Source: Acidobacteriaceae bacterium (GTDB lineage Bacteria > Acidobacteriota > Terriglobia > Terriglobales > Acidobacteriaceae). Taken from it: a stretch of DNA of 48,397 nucleotides. How positions within the stretch are numbered: position 1 is the stretch's first letter; the number at the start of each line of letters is the position of its first letter. The translations under genes and the position numbers were made by a program. This document shows positions 33,543-41,779 of the stretch, in pieces. Where the stretch lies: positions 1 through 48,397 of the forward strand of contig DAHUXR010000025.1 of the NCBI GenBank assembly GCA_027307045.1. Direction: 5' to 3'. Under the pieces are notes generated by a model. The model did not search any database, was not told the origin of the DNA, and saw only the letters and a list, made by a program, of their open reading frames with translations.

Positions 33543-34784
33543 ATGGCTTCCACAACTCTCCCCACGATCTCCCAAGGCACATCGGCGCAGAAGCGCACTT
33601 TGATAGCCGCGTCCCTGGGATGGGCTCTGGATGCATTTGACGTAATGCTGTACAGCCTGGTCATCGCGCACGTGATGACCGCCTTTGGCATCAGCAAGGC
33701 AGGCGCCGGCTGGCTGGGAACTTTCACGCTGTTTGCCTCCGGCATTGGCGGAATTTTGTTCGGCTTTATTGCCGACCGCATCGGCCGGACGAAGGCGCTC
33801 ATGCTGAGTATCCTGACTTATTCGATATGCTCGCTTGGGTCAGGGCTAGCGACATCGATTCCCGTGCTGGCGCTTTTCCGCTTTGTGCTTGGGCTGGGCA
33901 TGGGCGGCGAATGGAACACCGGCGCAACACTGGTGGCGGAAACATGGCCCACGCATCTGCGCGCCAAAGCAATTGCGATTGTGCAGAGTTCATGGGCCTG
34001 GGGCTATGCCGCGGCTGCATTGGTGGCCGGCTTTGTGCTGAACGCGACCCAGAACTGGCGCTACGTGTTCTTCATAGGAATTCTGCCCGCTCTGGTAACG
34101 CTGTGGATACGGAAGAGCGTCCCTGAATCCGACCTGTGGCTGAAAGATAAAGCCGTTTTGCGCGAAACGAAAGCCCCGCTCAGCGAGATCTTTTCACCCG
34201 CGCTACGCAGAAACACGATCTTTCTCTTTCTGCTGAACTTCTTTGGACTCTTTGCATGGTGGGGACTGTTTACCTGGATTCCGCCCTATCTGGGATTGCC
34301 GGTGGCGAAGGGTGGCCGCGGCTTCAGCCTGATGCAGACCACAACACTGCTGGTTACGCTCAACCTGGTGGGAATGTTTCCTGGATATTTAAGTTTTGGC
34401 TGGGCGGCGGAGAAGTTTGGCCGCAAACGGTCCTTTATTCTCTACCTGCTTTGTGCTGCGATCCTGGTGCCGATTTATGCGGCAGCACGATCACAATGGA
34501 CGATCATGGTGCTGGGCGCGATGGTGGCATTCTTTGGTACAGGGTTCTTTTCCGGCTCAGGCTTGATTGGCAGTGAACTCTTCCCTACCCGAGTCCGCTC
34601 ACGCGCGCTGGGATTTACCTACAACGGCGCTCGAACCCTGAGTTCTCTGGCGCCTTATACGATCGGCAGGCTGGCACAATCAAAAGACCTGGCGTGGGCT
34701 TTTTCATTCTGCGCTGTGGCGTTTCTTATGGCTATGTTCATGGCGATGTTTTTGCCGGAGACCAAGGGAAAGCAGCTGGAATAA
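33543..34784 (+). CDS. MFS transporter, sugar/organic acid:H+ symporter type
   Basis: A 413-residue protein with twelve hydrophobic segments. Family motifs: GWALDAFDVMLYSLVIAHVM in segment 1, the loop GFIADRIGRTKALML and RFVLGLGMGGEWNTGATLVA. This pattern fits the group containing sialate and aromatic acid symporters. The last segments contain GSELFPTRVRSRALGFTYNG. Substrate is unknown. It is separated from ribF by an inverted repeat and is probably transcribed on its own. Confidence 0.9.
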   Translation: MASTTLPTISQGTSAQKRTLIAASLGWALDAFDVMLYSLVIAHVMTAFGISKAGAGWLGTFTLFASGIGGILFGFIADRIGRTKALMLSILTYSICSLGSGLATSIPVLALFRFVLGLGMGGEWNTGATLVAETWPTHLRAKAIAIVQSSWAWGYAAAALVAGFVLNATQNWRYVFFIGILPALVTLWIRKSVPESDLWLKDKAVLRETKAPLSEIFSPALRRNTIFLFLLNFFGLFAWWGLFTWIPPYLGLPVAKGGRGFSLMQTTTLLVTLNLVGMFPGYLSFGWAAEKFGRKRSFILYLLCAAILVPIYAAARSQWTIMVLGAMVAFFGTGFFSGSGLIGSELFPTRVRSRALGFTYNGARTLSSLAPYTIGRLAQSKDLAWAFSFCAVAFLMAMFMAMFLPETKGKQLE

Positions 34785-34787
34785 TTA

Positions 34788-34853
34788 GCCGCAGATGAAC
34801 GCAGAAAAACGCAGACAAGAAAAATCTAGCCGCAAATCCAAGCGAATAAACAC
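34788..34853 (+). repeat. ACGCAGA-word repeat
   Basis: CCGCAGATGAACGCAGAAAA and related words follow the MFS stop, in the gap before the convergent lipoprotein gene. No stem with a T tract is visible. Confidence 0.55.
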
Positions 34854-34879
34854 GAATCTATCAGTGTTCTCTCCTCAAT

Positions 34880-35302
34880 TCACTTGGGCTTCGTATAAAA
34901 GCAATCCAGGGCAGGGTTCAGAAAGATGACCATTGGGTTCCTGAAATCCACGATCAGTTCCTCCGCTCTTCTGGCGCCCACAAAATCCTTCGTGGGCTGG
35001 CTGTTAAAGAAATCTTTTCGAGAATCTAGCAGCACGTGATTCTCTGGGCTGAATTTCCATTTTTCAGCAGGCGCGTCATAGTGGAAACCACGTTTGGAAA
35101 GCGCGTGCTGCTCGAACGTTCCGTCAGAATGAAGAATAAGGTTGTCCGACGCGACATCGTAACTTGCACAATCACTGCCTATGTGAAGGTTCCACTCGCC
35201 CACGAGTAGCGCCCTCGCTTCTGCGGGCGTTCGCTTTTCATTACAACCGGCAGTGGCAAGGAGAGTGACAATCAGCAATCGAACTGCTGGTTTCGAAACC
35301 AT
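34880..35302 (-). CDS. Small putative lipoprotein
   Basis: A 140-residue protein from the ATG at 35302. Residues 1-20 give a lipoprotein signal with a lipobox (LLATAGC), so Cys20 is probably lipid-modified. The mature part (ARALLVGEWNLHIGSDCASY, then HSDGTFEQHALSK and KWKFSPENHVLLD) looks like a small beta-barrel of the kind found in many lipocalin-like or DUF proteins. It follows typA by 13 bases on the same strand. Function unknown. Confidence 0.75.
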   Translation of the reverse strand: MVSKPAVRLLIVTLLATAGCNEKRTPAEARALLVGEWNLHIGSDCASYDVASDNLILHSDGTFEQHALSKRGFHYDAPAEKWKFSPENHVLLDSRKDFFNSQPTKDFVGARRAEELIVDFRNPMVIFLNPALDCFYTKPK

Positions 35303-35315
35303 GGAGTGACAATGT

Positions 35316-37145
35316 CTACACGCTTGCAGGCGTCGGCAGTGCTGCATTTTTCTTGGGCCGGCGGTTCGACTGAAGGATCTTCTTTCTCAGGCGCAACGAC
35401 TTCGGCGTGACCTCAACCAGTTCGTCGTCAGCTACAAATTCAATCGCCTGCTCCAGCGTGAGGTTCTTGTACGGTACCAGGCGGATGGCTTCGTCGGCGC
35501 TGGAAGAGCGCATGTTGGTGAGCTTCTTTTCGCGAACGGCGTTTACGTCCAGGTCAACTTCACGGGCGTTTTCGCCCACGATCTGTCCTTCATACAGTTC
35601 CACGCCGGCGTTGATAAACAAAACGCCGCGTTCCTGGAGGCTCCACAAAGCGTATGCCGTGGAATTGCCATTACGGTCAGAGACCAGGGCGCCGGTCATG
35701 CGATGAGGGATTTCTCCGAGCCATTCGGTGTAGCCATCGAATAAAGAGTTCAGGATCACGGTACCGCGCGTGTCGGTGAGCAGCTCTGAGCGCAGGCCGA
35801 TCATGCCGCGGCTGGGGATGGTGAATTCCAGGCGCACGCGCCCGGAGCCGTGATTGTGCATCTTGAGCATCTGGCCTTTGCGCGCGCCCAGCTTTTCAAT
35901 CACCACGCCGATGAACGCGTCGGGAATATCAACCATCAGCTTTTCCTGCGGCTCCATCAACTTGCCGTCAATGCGCTTGGTTACGATCTCCGGCTTGCCC
36001 ACGGCGACCTCATAGCCTTCGCGGCGCATGGTTTCAATCAGGATGGAAAGCTGAAGCTCACCGCGGCCCAGGACCTTGAATGAATCAGTCGCGCCCACGT
36101 CTTCTACCCGCAGGGAAACGTTGGTGAGCAACTCTTTTTCCAGACGCTCGCGCAGGTTGCGCGAGGTGACGTAGGTGCCTTCGCGTCCGGCGAACGGCGA
36201 GGTGTTGACGGAAAACTGCATCGCGATGGTCGGCTCGTCGATGACGATGTGCGGCAGAGGAGCGGGATTTTCAACTTCGGTAATGGTTTCGCCGATTCCG
36301 ATACCTTCAACACCGGCAATGGCGACAATGTCGCCCAACTCAGTCTGGTCAATATCCACGCGCTTGAGGCCGCTGAAGGAAAAGAGCTTGGTGATCTTCC
36401 ATTTCTGCAGCGAGCCATCGAGCTTGGCAATGCCGGCTTCCTGGCCGTTGCGCAGCGTGCCGTTGAAGACGCGGGCAATCGCCAGGCGGCCAAGATAGTC
36501 ACTGTAATCAAGGTTCGCCACCAGTATCTGCAAGGGGCTGGCAGCGTCGCCCGCGGGAGGCGGCGTGTTGGCAAGAATGGCGTCAAACAGCGGACGCAGA
36601 TTTTCGCCCGGAACGTCAATGCTGGTGGAAGCGGTTCCGGCTTTTGCGTTGGTGTAAAGCACGGGAAAATCGAGTTGATCTTCGCGCGCGTCCAGATCGA
36701 TGAAGAGATCGTAGAGCTCGTTGAGCACTTCCTGCGCCCGCGCGTCGGGGCGGTCAATCTTGTTGATGACAACCACCGGCGGCAAGCCGGCTTCCAGGGC
36801 CTTGCTGAGCACGTAGCGCGTTTGCGGCAGCGGGCCTTCACTGGCATCGACGAGCAGCATTACGCCGTCCACCATCTTTAGTGCGCGTTCCACTTCGCCG
36901 CCAAAATCGCTGTGGCCGGGCGTATCGACGATGTTGATCTTTACGTCGTGATAAATAATGGCCGTGTTCTTGGCCAGAATGGTGATGCCGCGCTCGCGCT
37001 CCAGATCGTTGGAGTCCATCACACGGTCTACCACAGCTTCATTGGCGCGAAATGCGCCGCTCTGGCGCAGCATGGCATCCACGAGCGTGGTTTTTCCGTG
37101 GTCAACGTGCGCGATGATTGCGATATTGCGAATGCGGGAATTCAA
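35316..37145 (-). CDS. typA: Translational GTPase TypA/BipA
   Basis: A 609-residue ribosome-associated GTPase of the EF-G superfamily, linked in other bacteria to 50S assembly and stress or cold growth. The GTPase motifs are [16 protein letters not shown] (G1), [15 protein letters not shown] (G2), [20 protein letters not shown] (G3) and [12 protein letters not shown] (G4). The C-terminal BipA-specific domain includes [20 protein letters not shown]. Length and domain order are normal. Confidence 0.98.
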   Translation of the reverse strand: MNSRIRNIAIIAHVDHGKTTLVDAMLRQSGAFRANEAVVDRVMDSNDLERERGITILAKNTAIIYHDVKINIVDTPGHSDFGGEVERALKMVDGVMLLVDASEGPLPQTRYVLSKALEAGLPPVVVINKIDRPDARAQEVLNELYDLFIDLDAREDQLDFPVLYTNAKAGTASTSIDVPGENLRPLFDAILANTPPPAGDAASPLQILVANLDYSDYLGRLAIARVFNGTLRNGQEAGIAKLDGSLQKWKITKLFSFSGLKRVDIDQTELGDIVAIAGVEGIGIGETITEVENPAPLPHIVIDEPTIAMQFSVNTSPFAGREGTYVTSRNLRERLEKELLTNVSLRVEDVGATDSFKVLGRGELQLSILIETMRREGYEVAVGKPEIVTKRIDGKLMEPQEKLMVDIPDAFIGVVIEKLGARKGQMLKMHNHGSGRVRLEFTIPSRGMIGLRSELLTDTRGTVILNSLFDGYTEWLGEIPHRMTGALVSDRNGNSTAYALWSLQERGVLFINAGVELYEGQIVGENAREVDLDVNAVREKKLTNMRSSSADEAIRLVPYKNLTLEQAIEFVADDELVEVTPKSLRLRKKILQSNRRPKKNAALPTPASV

Positions 37146-37235
37146 GTCGGCTTTAACTCTGCTCTCTAAAGAATGGGGTACTTCTATTCTATCTGGAATT
37201 CCGCATTGATGCGGACCTTGGCGGCGCGCAGCAAG

Positions 37236-37276
37236 AAAAAACGGACGGTGCCGTGGTTAGAAACCCGGGCCGTCCG
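37236..37276 (-). terminator. Rho-independent terminator after the PEGA pseudokinase gene
   Basis: On the minus strand CGGACGG (37276-37270) pairs with CCGTCCG (37248-37242), followed directly by TTTTTT. It lies 24 bases past the pseudokinase stop, before the start of typA. Confidence 0.9.
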
Positions 37277-37299
37277 CATCTGTCTGTAACGCAAATATT

Positions 37300-39573
37300 C
37301 TAGTGTGTGAGAGGCCGATCGATCTTGATCCGGTCGTCCATGCCCACGATGGCGCTCTCATGAATGGTTTTGAAGCCGTCTTTCTGGATGGTGATGTCAT
37401 AGTTTCCGGCTTCCAACTGGACCTCAAGCGGCGTGGTCTTTTGCAGCGGCGTGCCGTTGATCGTCACTTGCGCGCCCTTGGGTTCAGTCTTGATTTCGAT
37501 CCGCGCCATGCCCGAGCCGCTTCCGTTGTTGCCTAAAAGCTTTCCAACGCCGCTGCTGCCAACCAACCGAATGTTGTCCGTGCGTCCGGCTGCCATCAGG
37601 CTGGGCGCGTAATTTACAGACTGCCCCGCTACCAGCTTGACGTCCGTGGAAGCCTCAAGATAGCCCTGCTTGCGGACCACAATATTTTGCGCTCCGGGCT
37701 CAACCAAAAATTCTATTGGAGTAACTTTGCCTGTATCTTTTCCGTTGATCCAGATTTCAGCCCCGGCCGGCTTGCTCGCCACCGTGACAAAACCCTTAAC
37801 CGCAACCATGCGCACGTCGATCGGTGCACGCGCGCCGCCCGCGACCTGCACAGTGCGTGTCTCAGTGGCATAACCCGGCATGTTGAAAGTAACTTTATAC
37901 GTGCCTGCGGCCAATCCCGGAATTGTCTGCGGGGCTTTCCATTGTTGCCCTGCGCGGCCTTCGATTTCCACTGTCGCGCCCATGGGCATTGAAGAGACAA
38001 TCAACTGCCCTTCACTCGCTGTGGGCGGAGCCACCGGAGCCGCCGGCGCGTAGCGCGCTGACCTGCCTGCGCGCGCTGGAGCAGACGCTGGGGCCGCCGA
38101 TGCAGGCCGCGATCTGCCTTCCTGGTCATCCTGCGCGGCTTTTACTTTCTCGATGGCCTGCTCTGCCTTGCCGCTAAACGGCGCAGGCGCATTCGCCGCC
38201 GAGCGCGACGGCGCAGCCGCATCTTCTTCTTCCGCCGGATGGCGCTGGAACAGCAACGCTAAAACTACAATCAGGCAAAGTCCGCCGACCACCGCTGCAA
38301 CCACCTTCCAGTGGTTCGCCGTGCTTACCGGCTTGCGTACAGACGTTTTTTCTCCCGGACCAACATACGTTGTTCCCACGGTCCCCGGCGTCGGCTGTTT
38401 CACAATCTGGCTGGCCGACCCTGACGGCACGGCCCTAAAGCTCTGGCTGGCGTTCGGTCCCGGCATGGCTTTAAAGCTTTGGCTGGCGTTGGCGCCGGGC
38501 ATGGGTTTTATCGCCTGGCTCGCATTCGGTCCCGGCCCTTCTTGATAGGCAGGCATTGATCCCGTGCTGTTGGCGCGGGAAACCGGCGCGGCTTTTGCGG
38601 CTTCTTCCAGCGCGTCAAAGAATTGCTGGCCGCTCGCGTATCTTGCAGCCGGATTTTTCGACAGCGCCTTCAACACTACCTTTGAAATCTCTTCCGGCAC
38701 GCGCGGATGCGCCATCTGCATCGGGTGCGGATTCACGTCTGTAATGTTGCGGTCCACTTCACCCAGGTGCGGTCCGTGGAACGGGCTGCGCGCCGTATAA
38801 AGCTGATAAATGATTGTGGCCGCGTTAAAAATATTTCCTGCGCGATCCGCCGCCTTGTGCTTTACCTGCTCCGGAGAAAGATACGGCTCGTTCTCCAGCT
38901 TCTTCGTCGGGCTTTGCGTCAGCAGGTTCTTATCGCGCAGCAAGCCAAAGTCCAGCAGCTTGAGCGTGCCATCGGGCAGAATCTTGATGTTGCTCGGATT
39001 CAGAAAGTTATGGCAAACGCCTTTGCTGTGCGCGTAATCCAGCGCCGCCAAAAGCTGTTTGGCCATCTGAAGCACGTCGCTCATCTCCGGCTGGCGCTTG
39101 GCCATAAATTCCTTGAGGTTCTGTCCCTCAACGAATTCCGCCGTCATGAAAACCGTAAAGTCTTTGTAGCCGCAGGTGTGCAGCTTGGCGATATTATGAT
39201 GGTCCAGCGCGCTCGCAGCCTTCGCCTCTGCCAGTATCTTCTGGATCAACTCATTGGCATCGTCCAGCCACTCCGGCACCTCAAATTTGCGCAGCGCCAC
39301 TGACCGGTTCTGCTGCGGATTTCTGGCCTGATGGACCACGCCTACGCTTCCCCGTGGCAGTTCCTTGACCAGCTCAAGGCTGGCCGTGCGTGGGGTAGCA
39401 GCCGTGGCTGCGCCATTGGCATTGCCCGTGGTAGAACCATTGCTTGAGGCCAAGCCGTTGCTTGAGGCGGTGCTATCGCCTGTGGCTACGGACGCAGCGT
39501 TGGGTATGGCTGAATCCGTGGCTACGCCTGCGGCAGTGGCGGTTCCTGTGGCGGTTTCCGGGTGTTCTTGCAT
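37300..39573 (-). CDS. PEGA-domain membrane protein with a degenerate Ser/Thr kinase domain
   Basis: A 757-residue protein. Residues 1-62 are low-complexity Ala/Thr/Gly/Ser. A kinase-like domain covers about 68-330: Gly loop PRGSVGVVHQAR, the VAxK site reads VALRK (Arg95), and the helix-C Glu is present. The catalytic loop reads CHNFLNPSNIKI, so the HRD Asp is Phe190 and the Lys is Asn192. DFG (208-210) and SPE remain. A 12-residue repeat follows at 347-393, one membrane helix at 422-443, and three PEGA domains outside (GQLIVSSMPMGATVEIEG, VTVASKPAGAEIWINGKD, EIKTEPKGAQVTING). It is most likely a pseudokinase acting as a sensor or scaffold. AGGA lies 9 nt before the ATG. Confidence 0.88.
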   Translation of the reverse strand: MQEHPETATGTATAAGVATDSAIPNAASVATGDSTASSNGLASSNGSTTGNANGAATAATPRTASLELVKELPRGSVGVVHQARNPQQNRSVALRKFEVPEWLDDANELIQKILAEAKAASALDHHNIAKLHTCGYKDFTVFMTAEFVEGQNLKEFMAKRQPEMSDVLQMAKQLLAALDYAHSKGVCHNFLNPSNIKILPDGTLKLLDFGLLRDKNLLTQSPTKKLENEPYLSPEQVKHKAADRAGNIFNAATIIYQLYTARSPFHGPHLGEVDRNITDVNPHPMQMAHPRVPEEISKVVLKALSKNPAARYASGQQFFDALEEAAKAAPVSRANSTGSMPAYQEGPGPNASQAIKPMPGANASQSFKAMPGPNASQSFRAVPSGSASQIVKQPTPGTVGTTYVGPGEKTSVRKPVSTANHWKVVAAVVGGLCLIVVLALLFQRHPAEEEDAAAPSRSAANAPAPFSGKAEQAIEKVKAAQDDQEGRSRPASAAPASAPARAGRSARYAPAAPVAPPTASEGQLIVSSMPMGATVEIEGRAGQQWKAPQTIPGLAAGTYKVTFNMPGYATETRTVQVAGGARAPIDVRMVAVKGFVTVASKPAGAEIWINGKDTGKVTPIEFLVEPGAQNIVVRKQGYLEASTDVKLVAGQSVNYAPSLMAAGRTDNIRLVGSSGVGKLLGNNGSGSGMARIEIKTEPKGAQVTINGTPLQKTTPLEVQLEAGNYDITIQKDGFKTIHESAIVGMDDRIKIDRPLTH

Positions 39574-39859
39574 CTTGGGTTCCTGTGCAAGTTCTCTGGG
39601 AGGAGGACAGCCGAATCTTACCCCAAAGGCCCGACGGAACCGTCCACAAGAACACTGTCTTGCAGTTACTTAGGTAATTGTGGTGTTCCTGGGTGGAACG
39701 GGAACGCGTATGTGGAAGCGTGGTCTTCAGGGCTTAGTTGGAGACGAAAAAGAAAAAGAAGTTCTTAGTGCCGCAGGCTCGCGCGCAGCTGCTCCAAGCA
39801 CGCCCGATTTTGGCTTGCTGGGACGCAATGCGGCGGAGCGCGCGCAAAGCAGTGCCTCT
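39574..39859. other. Gap upstream of the pseudokinase gene
   Basis: About 286 bases. A short open frame on the plus strand (39680-39871) has no recognisable product or ribosome binding site. No hairpin with a T tract was noticed. It should hold the pseudokinase promoter. Confidence 0.4.
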
Positions 39860-40357
39860 TTAGCCCTCTGACCTAGTCCGTGATTTCCCCAGCAGATAAA
39901 GCGCCGCTATCGCCACAAGGTTAAGACCAAAAACAAATCCTTCGATCACAGGCAAGATCTCGGTCTTGATGGCCGATCCCAACTGAAACTGAAAACCCAC
40001 CAGCACATTTGGCAGCGTGCTCAATGAAAGGTAGAGAGTAAACCCAGTGTAGAAAAGGTAAGTGAAACCCGAAAAGCTGATAGTGGGAATCTGTGCGACC
40101 AAAAGAATTTGCGCCCACCTGAATGCCCAGGGCTTCCCACGCCACAGTTCGACACCAGTCCAGATACATAGACCAAAAACGAACGCGAACGCACCCATCA
40201 TCGCTGCTGCTCCGCGATTGGCCGAGAACTGCTTCTCCAGAAGCTGGAGTTCGGTCCACAGCGCAATAACCAATCCTGCAATTCCGCCGCCCATCAACAA
40301 AAGCGAAACCAGCTTTCGATTTAACTCTGGGTTCTTCCCTCTATTCATTTGCCCCAC
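39860..40357 (-). CDS. Small integral membrane protein
   Basis: A 165-residue protein with four hydrophobic segments, such as LVSLLLMGGGIAGLVIALWT, AAAMMGAFAFVFGLCIWTGV and VIEGFVFGLNLVAIAALYLL. An in-frame ATG at 40348 (MNRGKNPELNRK) is an alternative start. No family was recognised. It stands alone between the pseudokinase gene and the structured intergenic region. Confidence 0.6.
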   Translation of the reverse strand: MGQMNRGKNPELNRKLVSLLLMGGGIAGLVIALWTELQLLEKQFSANRGAAAMMGAFAFVFGLCIWTGVELWRGKPWAFRWAQILLVAQIPTISFSGFTYLFYTGFTLYLSLSTLPNVLVGFQFQLGSAIKTEILPVIEGFVFGLNLVAIAALYLLGKSRTRSEG

Positions 40358-40529
40358 CTCCCAGTCTCCTATCCAAAAACTCCCCCAGTTGTAGCACGCC
40401 CTTCCATTGCTTTCCCCCGTGGCAGGAGAAGCTAAATTTTATCCGTAAATTGTGGGAGCCATTCTCGCGCTTTTTACTATTGTGGCGTTTGAAAGTGGAA
40501 CCGTGGGTTGGAACCGGCTCACGGGCGGT

Positions 40530-40790
40530 TCGGAGCGCAGAGACAAATAGAGGGCGAGGCCGACCACGCGCCGAGCCCGCTGCAACAAGCGCAGATAGCT
40601 GCAACCAAAGAGAAGATTTTCAGCGGTGTGGAGCGCAGCGACAAAAAGAAATGACCCACCGGTTTCCCTGCCAAGACGCTTGCGCGTCGAACCGGTGGAT
40701 CAGTTTTTTTAGCTGCCGGTTACGGCAGCTACTTACATTAGAAGCAGCTTCTCGGAAAAGGTTGTCTTTGTTTTTGTCGCTTCGCTCCAA
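40530..40790. repeat. Structured intergenic region with GGAGCGCAGCGAC-type repeats
   Basis: Three copies of a roughly 26-base word are present: near 40525-40550 (GCGGTTCGGAGCGCAGAGAC), near 40623-40648 (GCGGTGTGGAGCGCAGCGAC), and inverted near 40766-40795 (GCGGTTTGGAGCGAAGCGAC on the minus strand). Two hairpins lie between the last two copies. The whole 40358-40945 gap has no convincing gene. Confidence 0.7.
40656..40710 (+). terminator. Nested hairpin with T tract
   Basis: CCACCGGTT (40656-40664) pairs with AACCGGTGG (40690-40698), and inside it GACGC (40675-40679) pairs with GCGTC (40684-40688). TTTTTTT follows at 40704-40710. A second perfect hairpin, AGCTGCCG-gtta-CGGCAGCT, follows at 40711-40730. 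No plus-strand gene precedes it, so it may end an unrecognised transcript or be part of a repeat element. Confidence 0.65.
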
Positions 40791-40945
40791 ACCGCTCCAA
40801 GGCAACGCTTCGAGCAAAAGCATCTATGCCCTGATGCAGGCAGCTCGCCGCGCAAGCCGGGCTCGCTGCCGACGAACCAATCGCTTCACTCCAGTGCTCT
40901 AAAAGCTTTGTATTGACTCGTCGCTACAGAACATGAGCAGTTTAA

Positions 40946-41770
40946 TCAGTTATTGTTTGAAGGCGGCGGCTTGAGCGAGCGTAGAAAAGCCACAAATTCA
41001 GGCTTCTTGCGCAGGCCGGCAAATTCATTGTCGTGGAGCGCGCCTTTGATCGGGTATCCTTCCTCATTGGCCTTGCTCAGGTAGAAACGGCAATGCTCAA
41101 AGTCTCCGTGCTGGCCGTACATCTGCGCCATCACATAATGGAAGTGGCCAAGATCGTTTGCTCCCACCAAACGGATGGAAATGGCGGACGCGGACGACTG
41201 CCGCTGGAAAATATCCGGATCAATTTGAATGGCCCGCTGGTATTCGCGGGAGGCGCGATCAAAGTCCTTTTGCGAGAAGTAAGCGCCGCCCAGATTGCTA
41301 TGGAAGCTGGCGCTCTCATCGTTAAGCTTGATGGCTTTTTTGTATTCCTTGATGGCCGCGCCGTATTTCCTCAGGTTGTAATAGAGCGCGCCCAGATTGT
41401 TATAGGCCTCGGCGTATTCCTTGTTTTCTTTGATGGCGCGCTGAAATTCCTTTTTGGATTCGGAATCGCGGCGCAACTGCAGGAGGCACATGCCAACCTT
41501 GTTGTGCAGGATGGCGTTGTCTGCCTTTTTCATGGCCGCCCGATAATAGTCAATGGAATCAAGAAAGGCTTTTTGCGAGCGCAACTCGTCACCCTGCTGT
41601 TCCAGTTCAACCGGATCGGCATTTTCAGGTGGAGGAGGTACGCGGACCTGGGAAGGAAAGTCTGTGCTGGAGGCTTCCTGTGCCGGCGAAGGCGCGGAAA
41701 GGACCAATATGCCGACGATGGCAATACCCATTATTTTGAAGATATTCAGCAAGCTGCAGAAGCGACCCAT
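40946..41770 (-). CDS. Secreted or membrane-anchored TPR protein
   Basis: A 274-residue protein with an N-terminal hydrophobic signal (IMGIAIVGILVLSAPSPAQ). About four tetratricopeptide repeats cover residues 50-180, for example AYNNLGALYYNLRKYGAAIK, then EYKKAIKLNDESASFHSNLG and GAYFSQKDFDRASREYQRAI. The C-terminal part is helical without motifs. AAGGAGG sits 4 nt before the ATG at 41770, and the gene starts 9 bases after the PBP stop, so the two are probably co-translated. It may assist the peptidoglycan synthase as a periplasmic partner; this is inference from position. Confidence 0.85.
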   Translation of the reverse strand: MGRFCSLLNIFKIMGIAIVGILVLSAPSPAQEASSTDFPSQVRVPPPPENADPVELEQQGDELRSQKAFLDSIDYYRAAMKKADNAILHNKVGMCLLQLRRDSESKKEFQRAIKENKEYAEAYNNLGALYYNLRKYGAAIKEYKKAIKLNDESASFHSNLGGAYFSQKDFDRASREYQRAIQIDPDIFQRQSSASAISIRLVGANDLGHFHYVMAQMYGQHGDFEHCRFYLSKANEEGYPIKGALHDNEFAGLRKKPEFVAFLRSLKPPPSNNN

Positions 41771-41779
41771 GGGGCCTCC

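Noticed and set aside
39680..39871. Small plus-strand gene upstream of the pseudokinase
   Set aside because: No ribosome binding site, no conserved-looking segment, and it overlaps the end of the neighbouring membrane protein gene.
40450..40902. Plus-strand open frame of 150 codons
   Set aside because: It runs through three repeat copies and two hairpins, including a T7 tract, and its translation is Arg/Ser-rich without character.
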